DNA of 64,000 bases, taken from the NCBI GenBank assembly GCA_029212505.1, contig JARGOS010000006.1:24152-88151 (forward strand), written 5' to 3'. The notes beneath the pieces were generated by a model. The model had not been told where the DNA came from. It worked only from the letters and a program-made list of their open reading frames with translations, and searched no databases. The stretch's first letter is position 1. Every line of letters begins with the position of its first letter. The stretch is from Legionellaceae bacterium. GTDB lineage: Bacteria; Pseudomonadota; Gammaproteobacteria; Legionellales; Legionellaceae. The position numbers were made by a program, and so were the translations under genes. Below, one piece after another: positions 23,891 to 33,647 of the stretch.

Positions 23891-26104
23891 ATGAAAAGTT
23901 CTAAAAATGCTCGTAGTCAAGAGCGTCGCTCTCGTAAAAGCGATGGTGATAGCGATAGCGATAGCGAAAAGAGTAATATAGCTGTTTGGCATAGCGATAG
24001 TGATAGTGATGGTAGCACCACTGCAGTTGCTGGACGTTGTTCTTATAAACGTACTCCTGTGAGCAATACACCATCTGAACCCGCCAGAATTTCCACATTA
24101 ACCGGATGCTCTTTAGTTGATGCGGAGAAAATCATTAGCTATGTGAGAGATCTACGTGGAAGTAATGAAGAAAAAAAAAGAAATGGATTAAAAGGCCTCG
24201 ATATACTCGTTCAGAACACCGGTATTGGGGTAAAAAATGGCTATGCCGTTCGTGAAGCTGGGGGTATACCGGCTCTGGTAAATTATTTCCACGTTGCCAT
24301 TGCTGCCTTTCGTCTTCCAGTCAAGAGTCTAGGACCGAATCGGTTCTTGGGTCGTCCCAAGGATCCTCAAAGCGCTAGATTGCATTCAGATGCACTGCCT
24401 GAGCTAGTTCACTTGATTCGGAATCTTTCTGCGCATCAGGCCAACAGAGAAGCAGTCTGCGAAGCTGGGGCGATTCCTGAGTTACTGAGATGCATGGGTT
24501 ATGTTCCTGATGATACGCGTCACAATATTACTGCGACACTCTTAAGTTTATCACTAGATAATGCATATCGAACTGATATTTCCAAAGCTGGTGGTGTTCT
24601 TCATTTAGTTAGACGGCTCAGTGATGATCATGTTAAAACGCAACAATACGCCTTACAGACGTTGTATAACCTTGCGTTAGATCAAAAGATTAGAGAGGAG
24701 TTTCGCAAAACAGAATGTATTAGACCTTTAGTCAATATATTACGACGTGATGAAGATAAAAATCTACGAAAAAACGCTTTGTTATTGCTGTGCTATACAT
24801 CAAAAAATATAGAAAACCACGCTAAAATTATCAACAGTGGAGCACAAAGTATCTTGCAAAGCTTGTGTACCGACAGCGATGGTGTTATTGCATCTAAAGC
24901 TCAGTTGACACTTGATCGGTGTTCGCCGTACATACAGCGCTTAGAAGCTGAAACCAAAGCTCGCGAAGAAGCAGAAGCTCGAGCTAAAAAAGAAGCAGAA
25001 GCTAAAGCCAGAAAAGAAGCAGAAGCTCGAGAGAAAGCGCGGGCAGAAGCAGTAGCCAAAGCTAAATTAGAAGCTGAGATTCAAGCTGAAGCAGGACAAC
25101 TTCAGGCTGTGGGTGAGCAAATTATTCAGGATGATTATCGAAGATTCATGAGGTTAGTCCAAGAGATTAAACACCCTGATGCCTTATTACCTGATTCACC
25201 GTATGGTACCTTGCTTCACTTAGCCGTTTATCATGGTCGGCCTGAGGTGGTGATCGAGTTATTAAAGCGTTGGGCATCAACCGAGGTAAAAAACAAAGAA
25301 GGTTATACGCCTGCTGAGTTAGCACAACGTACGAAGCAACCTTTGATGCTGTTGCTCTTAGGGGAGCCCGCGAATATATCGCATGCCTTAGAGGCGATCA
25401 ATGCGCGAATCGAAGTTACGTCGATGGTATTAAGTCTGCATGTTATGCGGGCGAATATGTATCACATGTTATCACTCAGTGAGCCGTTACTGTCTCAAAA
25501 AAACATATATCTCAAACAAGCTCGTCAAGATATTGCTCGTGTCCAAAGTAAAGAGCCGAGCGAAGCGTTAGGCTTGTTTGATCAAAAATTATTAAGCTTA
25601 TTGGATGATAATGAAGCCGCGATTGAGGAAGAAAAAGCAGCGGGTTCTAGCCGTGTTAGACATGCCTTGAGAGCCGCGTGGGCAACAGCCGATGCAAGAA
25701 CAACGTTATCCTCCTATAAAAATTTAATTAAAGAAGCGCCGAAAGAAGGCATTAATTATCGAGAATTGGGTGATTTTTATGTTTATCTCGCTGAAAAGTC
25801 CACGCGTACATTACAAATGCAGACAATGTATAGCAAAGCATTACCTCTGTATGAAAAAGCAGTGAATTTAGACCCTCTCGATGAAGATGCTGCACAACGG
25901 CATGAAGATGTTTCGGCGCGAATGGAGGCTGGTAGCTTGAAAGCTTCAACGCAGGCATTGCCGTCACAAGGCATGTTTAAACAAACACCCAGTGACAAAG
26001 TAGCGCCACCGGAAGCTTCAGCATCAACGAGAAAATTTACCCCTGCTCAAAGAGCGGCTATCGATGCAAGAAAAGCCGAGAAAAAAAGCATGAGTCAAAC
26101 TTGA
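23891..26104 (+). CDS. ARM-repeat / coiled-coil / ankyrin / TPR-like protein, candidate effector
   Basis: 737 residues with eukaryotic-type modules in series. The N-terminus is Ser-Asp rich (DSDSDSEKS). Residues about 70-350 hold ARM repeats (VREAGGIPALVNYF, VCEAGAIPELLRCM, ISKAGGVLHLVRRL). About 355-400 is a Glu/Ala/Lys coiled coil (EAEARAKKEAEAKARKEAEA). About 430-500 has one or two ankyrin-like units (YGTLLHLAVYHGRPEVVIEL, NKEGYTPAELAQR). About 615-680 has TPR-like helices (YRELGDFYVYLAEKS, ALPLYEKAVNLDPLDEDA). There is no signal peptide. It shares ARM style with the 1627-residue protein downstream, so the two may act together. Host-directed export is an inference. Confidence 0.75.
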   Translation: MKSSKNARSQERRSRKSDGDSDSDSEKSNIAVWHSDSDSDGSTTAVAGRCSYKRTPVSNTPSEPARISTLTGCSLVDAEKIISYVRDLRGSNEEKKRNGLKGLDILVQNTGIGVKNGYAVREAGGIPALVNYFHVAIAAFRLPVKSLGPNRFLGRPKDPQSARLHSDALPELVHLIRNLSAHQANREAVCEAGAIPELLRCMGYVPDDTRHNITATLLSLSLDNAYRTDISKAGGVLHLVRRLSDDHVKTQQYALQTLYNLALDQKIREEFRKTECIRPLVNILRRDEDKNLRKNALLLLCYTSKNIENHAKIINSGAQSILQSLCTDSDGVIASKAQLTLDRCSPYIQRLEAETKAREEAEARAKKEAEAKARKEAEAREKARAEAVAKAKLEAEIQAEAGQLQAVGEQIIQDDYRRFMRLVQEIKHPDALLPDSPYGTLLHLAVYHGRPEVVIELLKRWASTEVKNKEGYTPAELAQRTKQPLMLLLLGEPANISHALEAINARIEVTSMVLSLHVMRANMYHMLSLSEPLLSQKNIYLKQARQDIARVQSKEPSEALGLFDQKLLSLLDDNEAAIEEEKAAGSSRVRHALRAAWATADARTTLSSYKNLIKEAPKEGINYRELGDFYVYLAEKSTRTLQMQTMYSKALPLYEKAVNLDPLDEDAAQRHEDVSARMEAGSLKASTQALPSQGMFKQTPSDKVAPPEASASTRKFTPAQRAAIDARKAEKKSMSQT

Positions 26105-26117
26105 TAGGAGTTATGTC

Positions 26118-28565
26118 ATGGATCGTCGTTTTAAATCAACCCCAAAATTAGGCTCAGGTTCATTCGAGTTTGAGCGCTTAACGGAACGTGTCAATGAAAT
26201 TACGCAGTCACTGAAGACTGCAGAAGATAGTCTGGTCAGGGCACACGAAAGAAAAAATGCAGCACATAAAAAATTAGGGGAACAAGAAGTAAAACTCAGT
26301 GCATCTATATCTAAACAAGAAAGTTGTGGATCACATCTAATTGAAGCCGAAAGTCATCATTCACATAATGCTCATAAATTTAGCGTAGCAAAGCACAAGG
26401 CTGAAGATCAACAGAAGCGGGCCAAGCAGGTTTCTCAAAAAAAAGAGCAAGCACAACGAACGTTGGCTAATTTAAAAAATAAAAAATTAGCAGAAAAACA
26501 ACGTCTGATTCAGGAAAAAAAAGCTCAGTTAGCTAAAGTCAAAGCAGAGAAGGCGAAATTAAAACAAGAACGTGAAGCAAAGCAACAAAAAGCGATTGAA
26601 ATTAGAGGGTATCGAAGAAATGAGCAGCAATGGCGCATGGTTAATAAAGCGTGGATTAGACATCATTTAAATACTGGCTTACCTAGCAAAGCAATCGCTG
26701 CCGCTGAGCAGGGCGTGAACCATGCATATAGCTGCCTTCATTTAGAACAAACTCAACGTGGTAATAATCCATCCATCGTTCAAAAGCAGGCTTACCGTTT
26801 GCAACAGGCATGGAATGTGCTGAATCGTTTACGTGATAAAACAAAAGACAATAATGTCTACCTTGGTGATGACGGAGGCGATGTTGATGATGGCTATGAA
26901 GATAATGATGCTCATGATATCGAAGAAATAGGTGGCAATGAATCATTCCTTGAACGTGAAATTTATGAAGTGGAGCAGAACTCTGTGGATGTAGATGCCA
27001 TGGATGATGTGCGTGAACTCGATGATGCTTACCAAGAACTTGATGAAGCATTAGATGAAGAAACACAAGATTTAGCATTAAAAGAAGAGGCGATGCATGA
27101 GGCGCAACAAGTCTTAGAGGAAAGTGAACATGGGATGTCTTCTGCACGAGATGATTTGGAAAAAGCAAATCATGATGTTGATATACAACAACAGCTTGAA
27201 AATGAGATGCAGTGTGATGTTGACGCTGCTGAGCAGGAGGAGCTTGAGATTGAATCTCACCTAGAGCAATTAAACGATGAGCTTGATGATGCAAAGCTTG
27301 AGCTAGAGGAAGCGCTAGCATTGGATGAGGTTCAATCGTTAGATAGCGTGGTATCACTGGATGGACCTGAAGATTTGGATGATGTTGTATCGTTAGGCAG
27401 TGTTGTATCGTTAGATAGTATCGCATCGTTAGAAAGTATTGCATCATTGGACGGGCCCGAAGAGCTAGATGCCGAAGAGAACGATTATAGCTCTTTAACA
27501 GATGAGCAGCTCGATGCGATTGCACAAGAAGAGCTAGATGCCGAAGAGAACGACTATAGCTCTTTAACAGATGAACAGCTTGATGCGATTGCACAAGAAG
27601 AGCTAGATGCCGAAAATTCCGCTAATTCAACAAATCAGATGGATGATTTATTTGCCAAAAATTTTGGAATAAATAAGGGTCTACCAGATGGTGCCTTTGA
27701 AGATAATATGTTTGAATTCGGATCCAGAGCACACATTCAGCCTTTTGGATTTGGTGATACGGCCACGAAATATACTGAAGACGAATTAGATGCTATTGCA
27801 CGGGCTGAAATAGAAGAGGAGAAATATAGCCAACCTGATTCATATGACCCCAAAGAAAGCACTGATAGGACTTCAAACCGAAGTGCTTATGGCAGTAATC
27901 GTAGTAATTTTTGGAATGATACTCATCCATCCCCTCCATCTTATGAAAATGAACAGCATGATCGTGCTTCACCTAGCTCTAAAGGTGGTTTTGGTGGGCT
28001 AATGGATGAGCTTCAAGCCATTGGCGGTCATGATACCAACGCGGATAATCAATACGACGAAGAGAGCGACGAGGATAGAACGGAAAAGATAGAAAAACAT
28101 GCTACACAAGACACCAAGCCTAAAAGTGCATTCAAAGATAATAGGTTTGAATTCGGATCAAGATCACACGTTCAGCCGCTTGATCTTAATGGGGTAGCGA
28201 CGGAATACACCGAAGATGAACAGCATGATCCTTCGCCTAGCTCTAAAGGTGGTTTTGGTGGGCTAATGGATGAGCTTGAAGCCATTGGTGGTCATGACAA
28301 GCGCCAAGGTGACGAAGATTACGAAGAAGATGAAATAGAAGAAGAAGAGGAAGCGGAAGAAGAAGATGCAACACACGATACGGATCCTAGTTTTATGAAT
28401 AGAGTTGTTGATGGCTTTAATCGACTGGGATTGATTAATAAAGGTGCTGCAACACAAATAAAATCTGTTAATAACTTTGCTCATAGGGCATTAAATGACG
28501 CTGATAATGCCATAGGTTTAATCACGGGTGATGCTGATGTAAAAGATTTTTTTCCTGGTAGATAA
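26118..28565 (+). CDS. Acidic coiled-coil repeat protein, candidate effector
   Basis: 815 residues, no known domain. Residues about 10-160 form a charged coiled coil (QKRAKQVSQKKEQAQRTLAN). The middle is very acidic (DDGGDVDDGYEDNDAHDIEE; DELDDAKLELEEALALD). Internal repeats follow: SLDSVVSLDGPE-like units, two full 23-residue DAEENDYSSLTDEQLDAIAQ units, and two copies each of FEFGSR-[AS]H-[IV]QP and SSKGGFGGLMDEL. It ends near DTDPSFMNRVVDGF. It follows the ARM/ankyrin gene by 13 nt with a good GGAG box, so the two are probably cotranscribed. The function is unknown; a scaffold or secreted protein is possible. Confidence 0.65.
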   Translation: MDRRFKSTPKLGSGSFEFERLTERVNEITQSLKTAEDSLVRAHERKNAAHKKLGEQEVKLSASISKQESCGSHLIEAESHHSHNAHKFSVAKHKAEDQQKRAKQVSQKKEQAQRTLANLKNKKLAEKQRLIQEKKAQLAKVKAEKAKLKQEREAKQQKAIEIRGYRRNEQQWRMVNKAWIRHHLNTGLPSKAIAAAEQGVNHAYSCLHLEQTQRGNNPSIVQKQAYRLQQAWNVLNRLRDKTKDNNVYLGDDGGDVDDGYEDNDAHDIEEIGGNESFLEREIYEVEQNSVDVDAMDDVRELDDAYQELDEALDEETQDLALKEEAMHEAQQVLEESEHGMSSARDDLEKANHDVDIQQQLENEMQCDVDAAEQEELEIESHLEQLNDELDDAKLELEEALALDEVQSLDSVVSLDGPEDLDDVVSLGSVVSLDSIASLESIASLDGPEELDAEENDYSSLTDEQLDAIAQEELDAEENDYSSLTDEQLDAIAQEELDAENSANSTNQMDDLFAKNFGINKGLPDGAFEDNMFEFGSRAHIQPFGFGDTATKYTEDELDAIARAEIEEEKYSQPDSYDPKESTDRTSNRSAYGSNRSNFWNDTHPSPPSYENEQHDRASPSSKGGFGGLMDELQAIGGHDTNADNQYDEESDEDRTEKIEKHATQDTKPKSAFKDNRFEFGSRSHVQPLDLNGVATEYTEDEQHDPSPSSKGGFGGLMDELEAIGGHDKRQGDEDYEEDEIEEEEEAEEEDATHDTDPSFMNRVVDGFNRLGLINKGAATQIKSVNNFAHRALNDADNAIGLITGDADVKDFFPGR
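27459..27620 (+). repeat. 69-bp tandem repeat
   Basis: Two near-identical 69-bp units start at 27459 and 27528, with a partial third at 27597. Each begins GAAGAGCTAGATGCCGAA and stays in frame within the acidic protein. Confidence 0.85.
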
Positions 28566-28600
28566 ATATCTATAGGCTTGCATTTTTGATGAAGACTGGA

Positions 28601-28621
28601 TCCCGCGGACAAGCCGCGGGA
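28601..28621 (+). terminator. Perfect GC-rich hairpin
   Basis: TCCCGCGG-ACAAG-CCGCGGGA is a perfect 8-bp stem 36 nt after the acidic protein gene. No T-run follows, so it may be a transcription or mRNA-stability element rather than a classic intrinsic terminator. Confidence 0.5.
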
Positions 28622-28739
28622 CGTAAGAATAATATTTAATTTAACTTATGTTCAAATTAACCCCTGGGGATTTTGCATGTGTTTACTAAATAATGTAAAA
28701 GCCTATTTTTAACTTCAACCATGTAGATAAAAAATTATT

Positions 28740-31700
28740 ATGACACCATTAGAAATTTTACAAGATGTTATTAAAGTTGCACAAATTATCCAAAATCAAG
28801 TTGCTTTGGTCGAGAACAATAAGTTGAAATTCCGTTCGTTGATTAAAATGATTGATCGTATTGTTACCTCACTAAAAGGTCTGAGTAGTTTACCTGACAC
28901 TGATCAATTCAAACATAGTTTACTGGATTTGAAGGAGTGCTGTGATGAAACCATCGCTTTTGTTGAAAAAACTTCGTCAAAAGGTCGCTTGGAACGTTTT
29001 ATATATGCCGGAAAGTATGCTGAGCAAATTGAGTCGTTCAAAGCAAAACTTCTTGAGATCGCTCCTATATTACATATTGGGCTTACTTCACAATCATTAA
29101 TGGATCTCGACCGGGATCGTCGCCATGAAGTACTGGATCATCAAGAATTGCTTGCTCAACAAGCAGCGTATTTTTATGAACTTCAAGGGGCTCATTTTAA
29201 TCAACTCGATTCAAGCATGATTGTTTATCAACAAATAAGGTCACTAGAAGAACGTATCGTGCAATTAACACAGCCTCCTGCAACAACGGATCAATTTTTA
29301 TTACCTAAAGAATTGATGGTTAACTTTTCGGATATTGTTTTCCATGAAAAAATTTGTCAAAGCGCTCTAGGTGCACTTTATCATGGCACGTGGCGTGATC
29401 AACCGGTCACCATCAAATGGCTAGAACGTTTAGAAGCAGAACATGAACGTCATCATTTTATACGTGAAGCCAAAGTTATGAGTCGATTGCATAATGACTA
29501 TATCACCCCATTTTATGGAGCTTCATTTGAAAAAACAGGCTTGTGCTTGTTAATGGGCGTGATGGAGAACGGTAATTTAAGTCAAGTGCTGACCACGTTA
29601 AGCGCGCACGAACGTTTTCGTATGGCGCAAGATTTGGCGCGAGGCCTGACGTATTTACATGATCAAGATGTTATTCATGGTGATATTAAACCGGATCATA
29701 TTGGTATTAATCAGTACCAACAAGCGAAATGGACCGATTTTGGTTTGGTTAAGACACGGGCGATGAGTTTGGCCAGTGTTGCGGCGTTCAGTCCAGAAGT
29801 CCGTTGGCAAGCGCCAGAAAGCTGGAAGCGTCGTGCAGAGTTAACGAAGGCTTCTGATATTTACAGTTTTGGATTGTTATTGTGGACACTCATAACAAGC
29901 AAGATGCCGTATGCCTCCATACCATCTCGCAACGTTATGTCAGAAGTAAAACGAGGATTTCGCGAAACAATACCCACGGATATTCCACTAGAACTTGATA
30001 GGCTTATTCAATCCTGTTGGTCCGCGGATCCAGCAGCACGTCCTGTTGCAAGAGATATTTCTCGTCTGTTACAAACCATGACGTATACGCCTCGTGTTGA
30101 TGCTTCTATAGCTGGGCCTACTCAATCAGAACCTGCTATACGAGAAGCCGGTGGTATTACTTCTCTGGTCAAATCACTGGGTGATTTGGATAAGTTTGTA
30201 CGAGAAAACGCAGCTAGTGCATTATTAAGCCTATCTACAAACGCAGTTAATCAAGATGTCATACGTGAAAATGGGGGCATTCCACGGCTAGTAGCGCTTC
30301 TTCGTGATGAATATTTTGTCGTACGAAAACATGCAGCGGGTGTGTTATTAAATCTAATTGAAAATGAATTGAATCAAGCGCTGGTATGCGATGTTGAATG
30401 CATAACCGCGTTATTGAATCTGTTGATTGATAAGGATATTAACGTTCGACAAAATGCTGTATTGGTCATATTGAAATTAGCTGAAACCAAGAAAGGTCAG
30501 GACGTTATTCGTGATGCTGGTGGAATGACTTATCTAGTAACATTACTGAGTGATTTGGATAAGTTTGTACGAGAAAACGCAGCTAGCGTATTATTAAGCC
30601 TATCTACAAACGCAGTTAATCAAGATGTCATACGTGAAAATGGGGGCATTCCACGGCTAGTAGCGCTTCTTCGTGATGAATATTTTGTCGTACGAAAACA
30701 TGCAGCGGGTGTGTTATTAAATCTAATTGAAAATGAATTGAATCAAGCGCTGGTATGCGATGTTGAATGCATAACCGCGTTATTGAATCTGTTGATTGAT
30801 AAGGATATTAACGTTCGACAAAATGCTGTATTGGTCATATTGAAATTAGCTGAAACCAAGAAAGGTCAGGACGTTATTCGTGATGCTGGTGGAATGACTT
30901 ATCTAGTAACATTACTGAGTGATTTGGATAAGTTTGTACGAGAAAACGCAGCTAGCGTATTATTAAGCCTATCTACAAACGCAGTTAATCAAGATGTCAT
31001 ACGTGAAAATGGGGGCATTCCACGGCTAGTAGCGCTTCTTCGTGATGAATATTTTGTCGTACGAAAACATGCAGCGGGTGTGTTATTAAATCTAATTGAA
31101 AATGAATTGAATCAAGCGCTGGTATGCGATGTTGAATGCATAACCGCGTTATTGAATCTGTTGATTGATAAGGATATTAACGTTCGACAAAATGCTGTAT
31201 TGGTCATATTGAAATTAGCTGAAACCAAGAAAGGTCAAGACATTATTCGTGATGCTGGTGGACTTAATTCCCTCATACAGCTCCTGGATAGCCAATATGT
31301 TGATCTACGAAAAAATGCTACTCAAGCGTTACTGCAACTAGCACAAAACACAAGAAACCAGGAAGCCGTGCGAGAAGCCGGTGGACTGATACCTTTAGTT
31401 AAGCGGCTTGGTGATAGCGATGCAATCGTTATGCAGAATGCTTTGGGTGCTTTAGAAAATTTAGCCTTGAACGTCATCAACCAAGATGAGATACGCGCAG
31501 CAGATGGAATTTTGCCCTTGGTGACGTTGCTCGGCAGTCATGAGGTGGTGGTGAAACGACGGGCGGCAGGTGCTCTGGCAAAATTAGCCTCGAACAGAGC
31601 GAACCAGGATGCCGTGAGAGAAGCCGGTGGACTTCTGCCCCTGGTCATGCTGCTTGGTGATCGCGATAGAACCGTGAAACAAAATGCCACCTCAGCTTTG

Positions 31701-33623
31701 CGAAGCTTAGCCAAAAACGTTACAAACCAAGATAAGATACGAGAAGTCGGTGGGATTGAACCCCTGGTCATGTTGCTCGGTGATAATAATGCAATTGTGA
31801 GGAGACGGGCGGCGGGTGTGTTAGAAAACCTAGCCACGAAAGCGGCTAATCAAGATGCCATACGAGAAGTGGGTGGGCTTCTGCCCTTGGTGACGTCGCT
31901 TGGGGGCGATGACTTGATGATGAATCGACGGGCGTCCGGTGCTCTGGCAAAATTAGCCTCGAATACCGCGAACAAGGATGCCATACGAGAAGTCGGTGGA
32001 TTTGTACCCTTGGTGGCGTTGCTCGAGAACAACGATAAAACAGTGAGACAAAATGCTTCGGGTGCTTTGAAAAATCTCGTTTTTTATAACACCACAAACG
32101 AAGATGCCTTACGAGAAACAGATGGATTTAGGGCCTTAGTGAGGTCGCTTGGTGACCATGATGCAATCGTGAAAGAAAATGCTTCAGCGGCTGTGGGATA
32201 TTTATCCGATCATTTAGCTAACAAGAATGCGATAAGAGATGCGGATGGTCTTGTGGCGTTGGTGAACTTGCTTAATGATGAAAGTATGTTAGTGCAAAAG
32301 TCGGCCATTGGTGCCTTAAGAAATTTTATTCGTAATCATGAAGTTAACCAAAATATCATACTTGATATACCTGGTTCAGTGCCAAAAATAATGGATTTAC
32401 TACAGCATCCCAATGATAAAATTGTGGTCTATGCTGCAGGTGCTCTGTCTAGTCTAGCAGGTTGGAAAACGGTATGGGTTAATCAGCGTGGCCAAAATAT
32501 CATGCGAGAACATCATGCGATTCCTATTCTGGTAGCGTTGCTAAAGCGAACGGAAGAACAGATTAATAAAGCTGTTTCCGATGCGCTGATGATGTTAAGT
32601 CGTGATAATGTCGAGAATATACAAGCCATGATTCATGCAGGCGCACGGGCTATTGTAGACGAATTATCCCAAACCAGTAGCAATAGCGATATTCGCGACA
32701 ATGCACATGAACTTTTGTTAGTACTCAATCAAGCAATACCTCCATCACCTGATGTTCATGTTTCTGCTGAATGTGTTGCTAGCATGGGGCAGGTCCAGGC
32801 CGCACTGATTGCATCTGAAAATTTACAAGTTGATTATAGCAAACGCCTAGGCTCGGGTGGTTTTGGCGTTGTTTACCAAGGGAAGTGGCAGAAATTCACG
32901 GATGTAGCCATAAAAAAATTACATGCGACGGAATTATCGCCTGAGGCACTCACGAGTTTTCGAGCTGAAGCTGAGTGTCACGCACCCTTACATCATCCCA
33001 ACATTGTGACTTTGTGGGGGGTATGTGTAGAGCCAGGCAATTACAGTATGGTCATGGAATTAATGGCAGGGTCGTTGCACCGTCTTTTGCATAGCACAAC
33101 GGATTTACCATGGACGATGCGTTTATCCATTGCCAAACACATTACCATCGGCCTATATTATTTGCATGAACATCAAATTATTCATTGTGATTTAAAAAGC
33201 ATGAATGTACTTCTTGATGCGCATGGAAACGCAAAATTAGCGGACTTCGGTTTATCTACGGTGAAGGCTGAAATAGATCCGCCGTCAAGTGAGCAAGCGT
33301 CGGGTACCTTATGTTGGATGGCGCCTGAACTGGTTAGTCGTGGCGAAAAATGTACGATTGCTTCTGATATTTACGCACTTGGCATGACCTTTTGGGAAAT
33401 GAGTAGCCGAAAAGAGCCTTTTCAAGATGAAATTCGTGCTTGCCCCGAATTAATCATGGAATGGATTAGTCAAGGCGAACTTGAGGAGGTTCCTGAAACA
33501 ACGCCGTTAAAGTTTGCAACATTAATTTCGCAATGCCGCGCAAAAGAGGCGCGTCATCGTCCCCTGAATGCCGCGGTCGTTGTTAACGAGTTATCTCAAC
33601 CTGATATGCTTTGCTCTGTCTAA
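28740..33623 (+). CDS. Giant MLKL-like helical / pseudokinase / ARM-array / TKL kinase protein
   Basis: 1627 residues. Residues 1-~180 are helical (LEILQDVIKVAQIIQNQV; DETIAFVEKTSSKGRLERF; a later brace-like helix), resembling the four-helix bundle and brace of MLKL-type proteins. About 195-445 is a kinase fold with VTIKW and DFG, but HGDIKPDHIGI has His where the catalytic-loop Asn belongs, and the Gly-rich loop is lost, so it is probably a pseudokinase. About 460-1335 is a long ARM array (~41-residue units, 'REAGGLxPLVxLLGD'). About 1368-1625 is a kinase with LGSGGFGVVYQG, VAIKKL, HCDLKSMNVLL, DFGLS and GTLCWMAPE, all needed for activity. It is eukaryotic-like in every part and surely of host origin or imitation. 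I infer an exported effector. The promoter and ribosome-binding site are unclear. Confidence 0.85.
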   Translation: MTPLEILQDVIKVAQIIQNQVALVENNKLKFRSLIKMIDRIVTSLKGLSSLPDTDQFKHSLLDLKECCDETIAFVEKTSSKGRLERFIYAGKYAEQIESFKAKLLEIAPILHIGLTSQSLMDLDRDRRHEVLDHQELLAQQAAYFYELQGAHFNQLDSSMIVYQQIRSLEERIVQLTQPPATTDQFLLPKELMVNFSDIVFHEKICQSALGALYHGTWRDQPVTIKWLERLEAEHERHHFIREAKVMSRLHNDYITPFYGASFEKTGLCLLMGVMENGNLSQVLTTLSAHERFRMAQDLARGLTYLHDQDVIHGDIKPDHIGINQYQQAKWTDFGLVKTRAMSLASVAAFSPEVRWQAPESWKRRAELTKASDIYSFGLLLWTLITSKMPYASIPSRNVMSEVKRGFRETIPTDIPLELDRLIQSCWSADPAARPVARDISRLLQTMTYTPRVDASIAGPTQSEPAIREAGGITSLVKSLGDLDKFVRENAASALLSLSTNAVNQDVIRENGGIPRLVALLRDEYFVVRKHAAGVLLNLIENELNQALVCDVECITALLNLLIDKDINVRQNAVLVILKLAETKKGQDVIRDAGGMTYLVTLLSDLDKFVRENAASVLLSLSTNAVNQDVIRENGGIPRLVALLRDEYFVVRKHAAGVLLNLIENELNQALVCDVECITALLNLLIDKDINVRQNAVLVILKLAETKKGQDVIRDAGGMTYLVTLLSDLDKFVRENAASVLLSLSTNAVNQDVIRENGGIPRLVALLRDEYFVVRKHAAGVLLNLIENELNQALVCDVECITALLNLLIDKDINVRQNAVLVILKLAETKKGQDIIRDAGGLNSLIQLLDSQYVDLRKNATQALLQLAQNTRNQEAVREAGGLIPLVKRLGDSDAIVMQNALGALENLALNVINQDEIRAADGILPLVTLLGSHEVVVKRRAAGALAKLASNRANQDAVREAGGLLPLVMLLGDRDRTVKQNATSALRSLAKNVTNQDKIREVGGIEPLVMLLGDNNAIVRRRAAGVLENLATKAANQDAIREVGGLLPLVTSLGGDDLMMNRRASGALAKLASNTANKDAIREVGGFVPLVALLENNDKTVRQNASGALKNLVFYNTTNEDALRETDGFRALVRSLGDHDAIVKENASAAVGYLSDHLANKNAIRDADGLVALVNLLNDESMLVQKSAIGALRNFIRNHEVNQNIILDIPGSVPKIMDLLQHPNDKIVVYAAGALSSLAGWKTVWVNQRGQNIMREHHAIPILVALLKRTEEQINKAVSDALMMLSRDNVENIQAMIHAGARAIVDELSQTSSNSDIRDNAHELLLVLNQAIPPSPDVHVSAECVASMGQVQAALIASENLQVDYSKRLGSGGFGVVYQGKWQKFTDVAIKKLHATELSPEALTSFRAEAECHAPLHHPNIVTLWGVCVEPGNYSMVMELMAGSLHRLLHSTTDLPWTMRLSIAKHITIGLYYLHEHQIIHCDLKSMNVLLDAHGNAKLADFGLSTVKAEIDPPSSEQASGTLCWMAPELVSRGEKCTIASDIYALGMTFWEMSSRKEPFQDEIRACPELIMEWISQGELEEVPETTPLKFATLISQCRAKEARHRPLNAAVVVNELSQPDMLCSV
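30181..31261 (+). repeat. 369-bp unit in three almost identical copies
   Basis: GATTTGGATAAGTTTGTACG recurs at 30183, 30552 and 30921, exactly 369 bp apart. Each unit codes for three ARM repeats (123 residues). Copies differ at only a few bases (for example AGTGCA versus AGCGTA at the start), so the triplication is very recent compared with the other, diverged ARM units in the same gene. Confidence 0.95.
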
Positions 33624-33647
33624 GCGGTAGCATATGTTGAGTTTACA

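Noticed and set aside
26683..27594. 303-residue minus-strand His/Leu-rich ORF
   Set aside because: It is the complement of the acidic Asp/Glu-rich coding region, which produces His/Leu-rich antisense by codon bias.
31538..32097. Minus-strand ORFs within the ARM array
   Set aside because: They are antisense shadows created by the repeated ARM codons.
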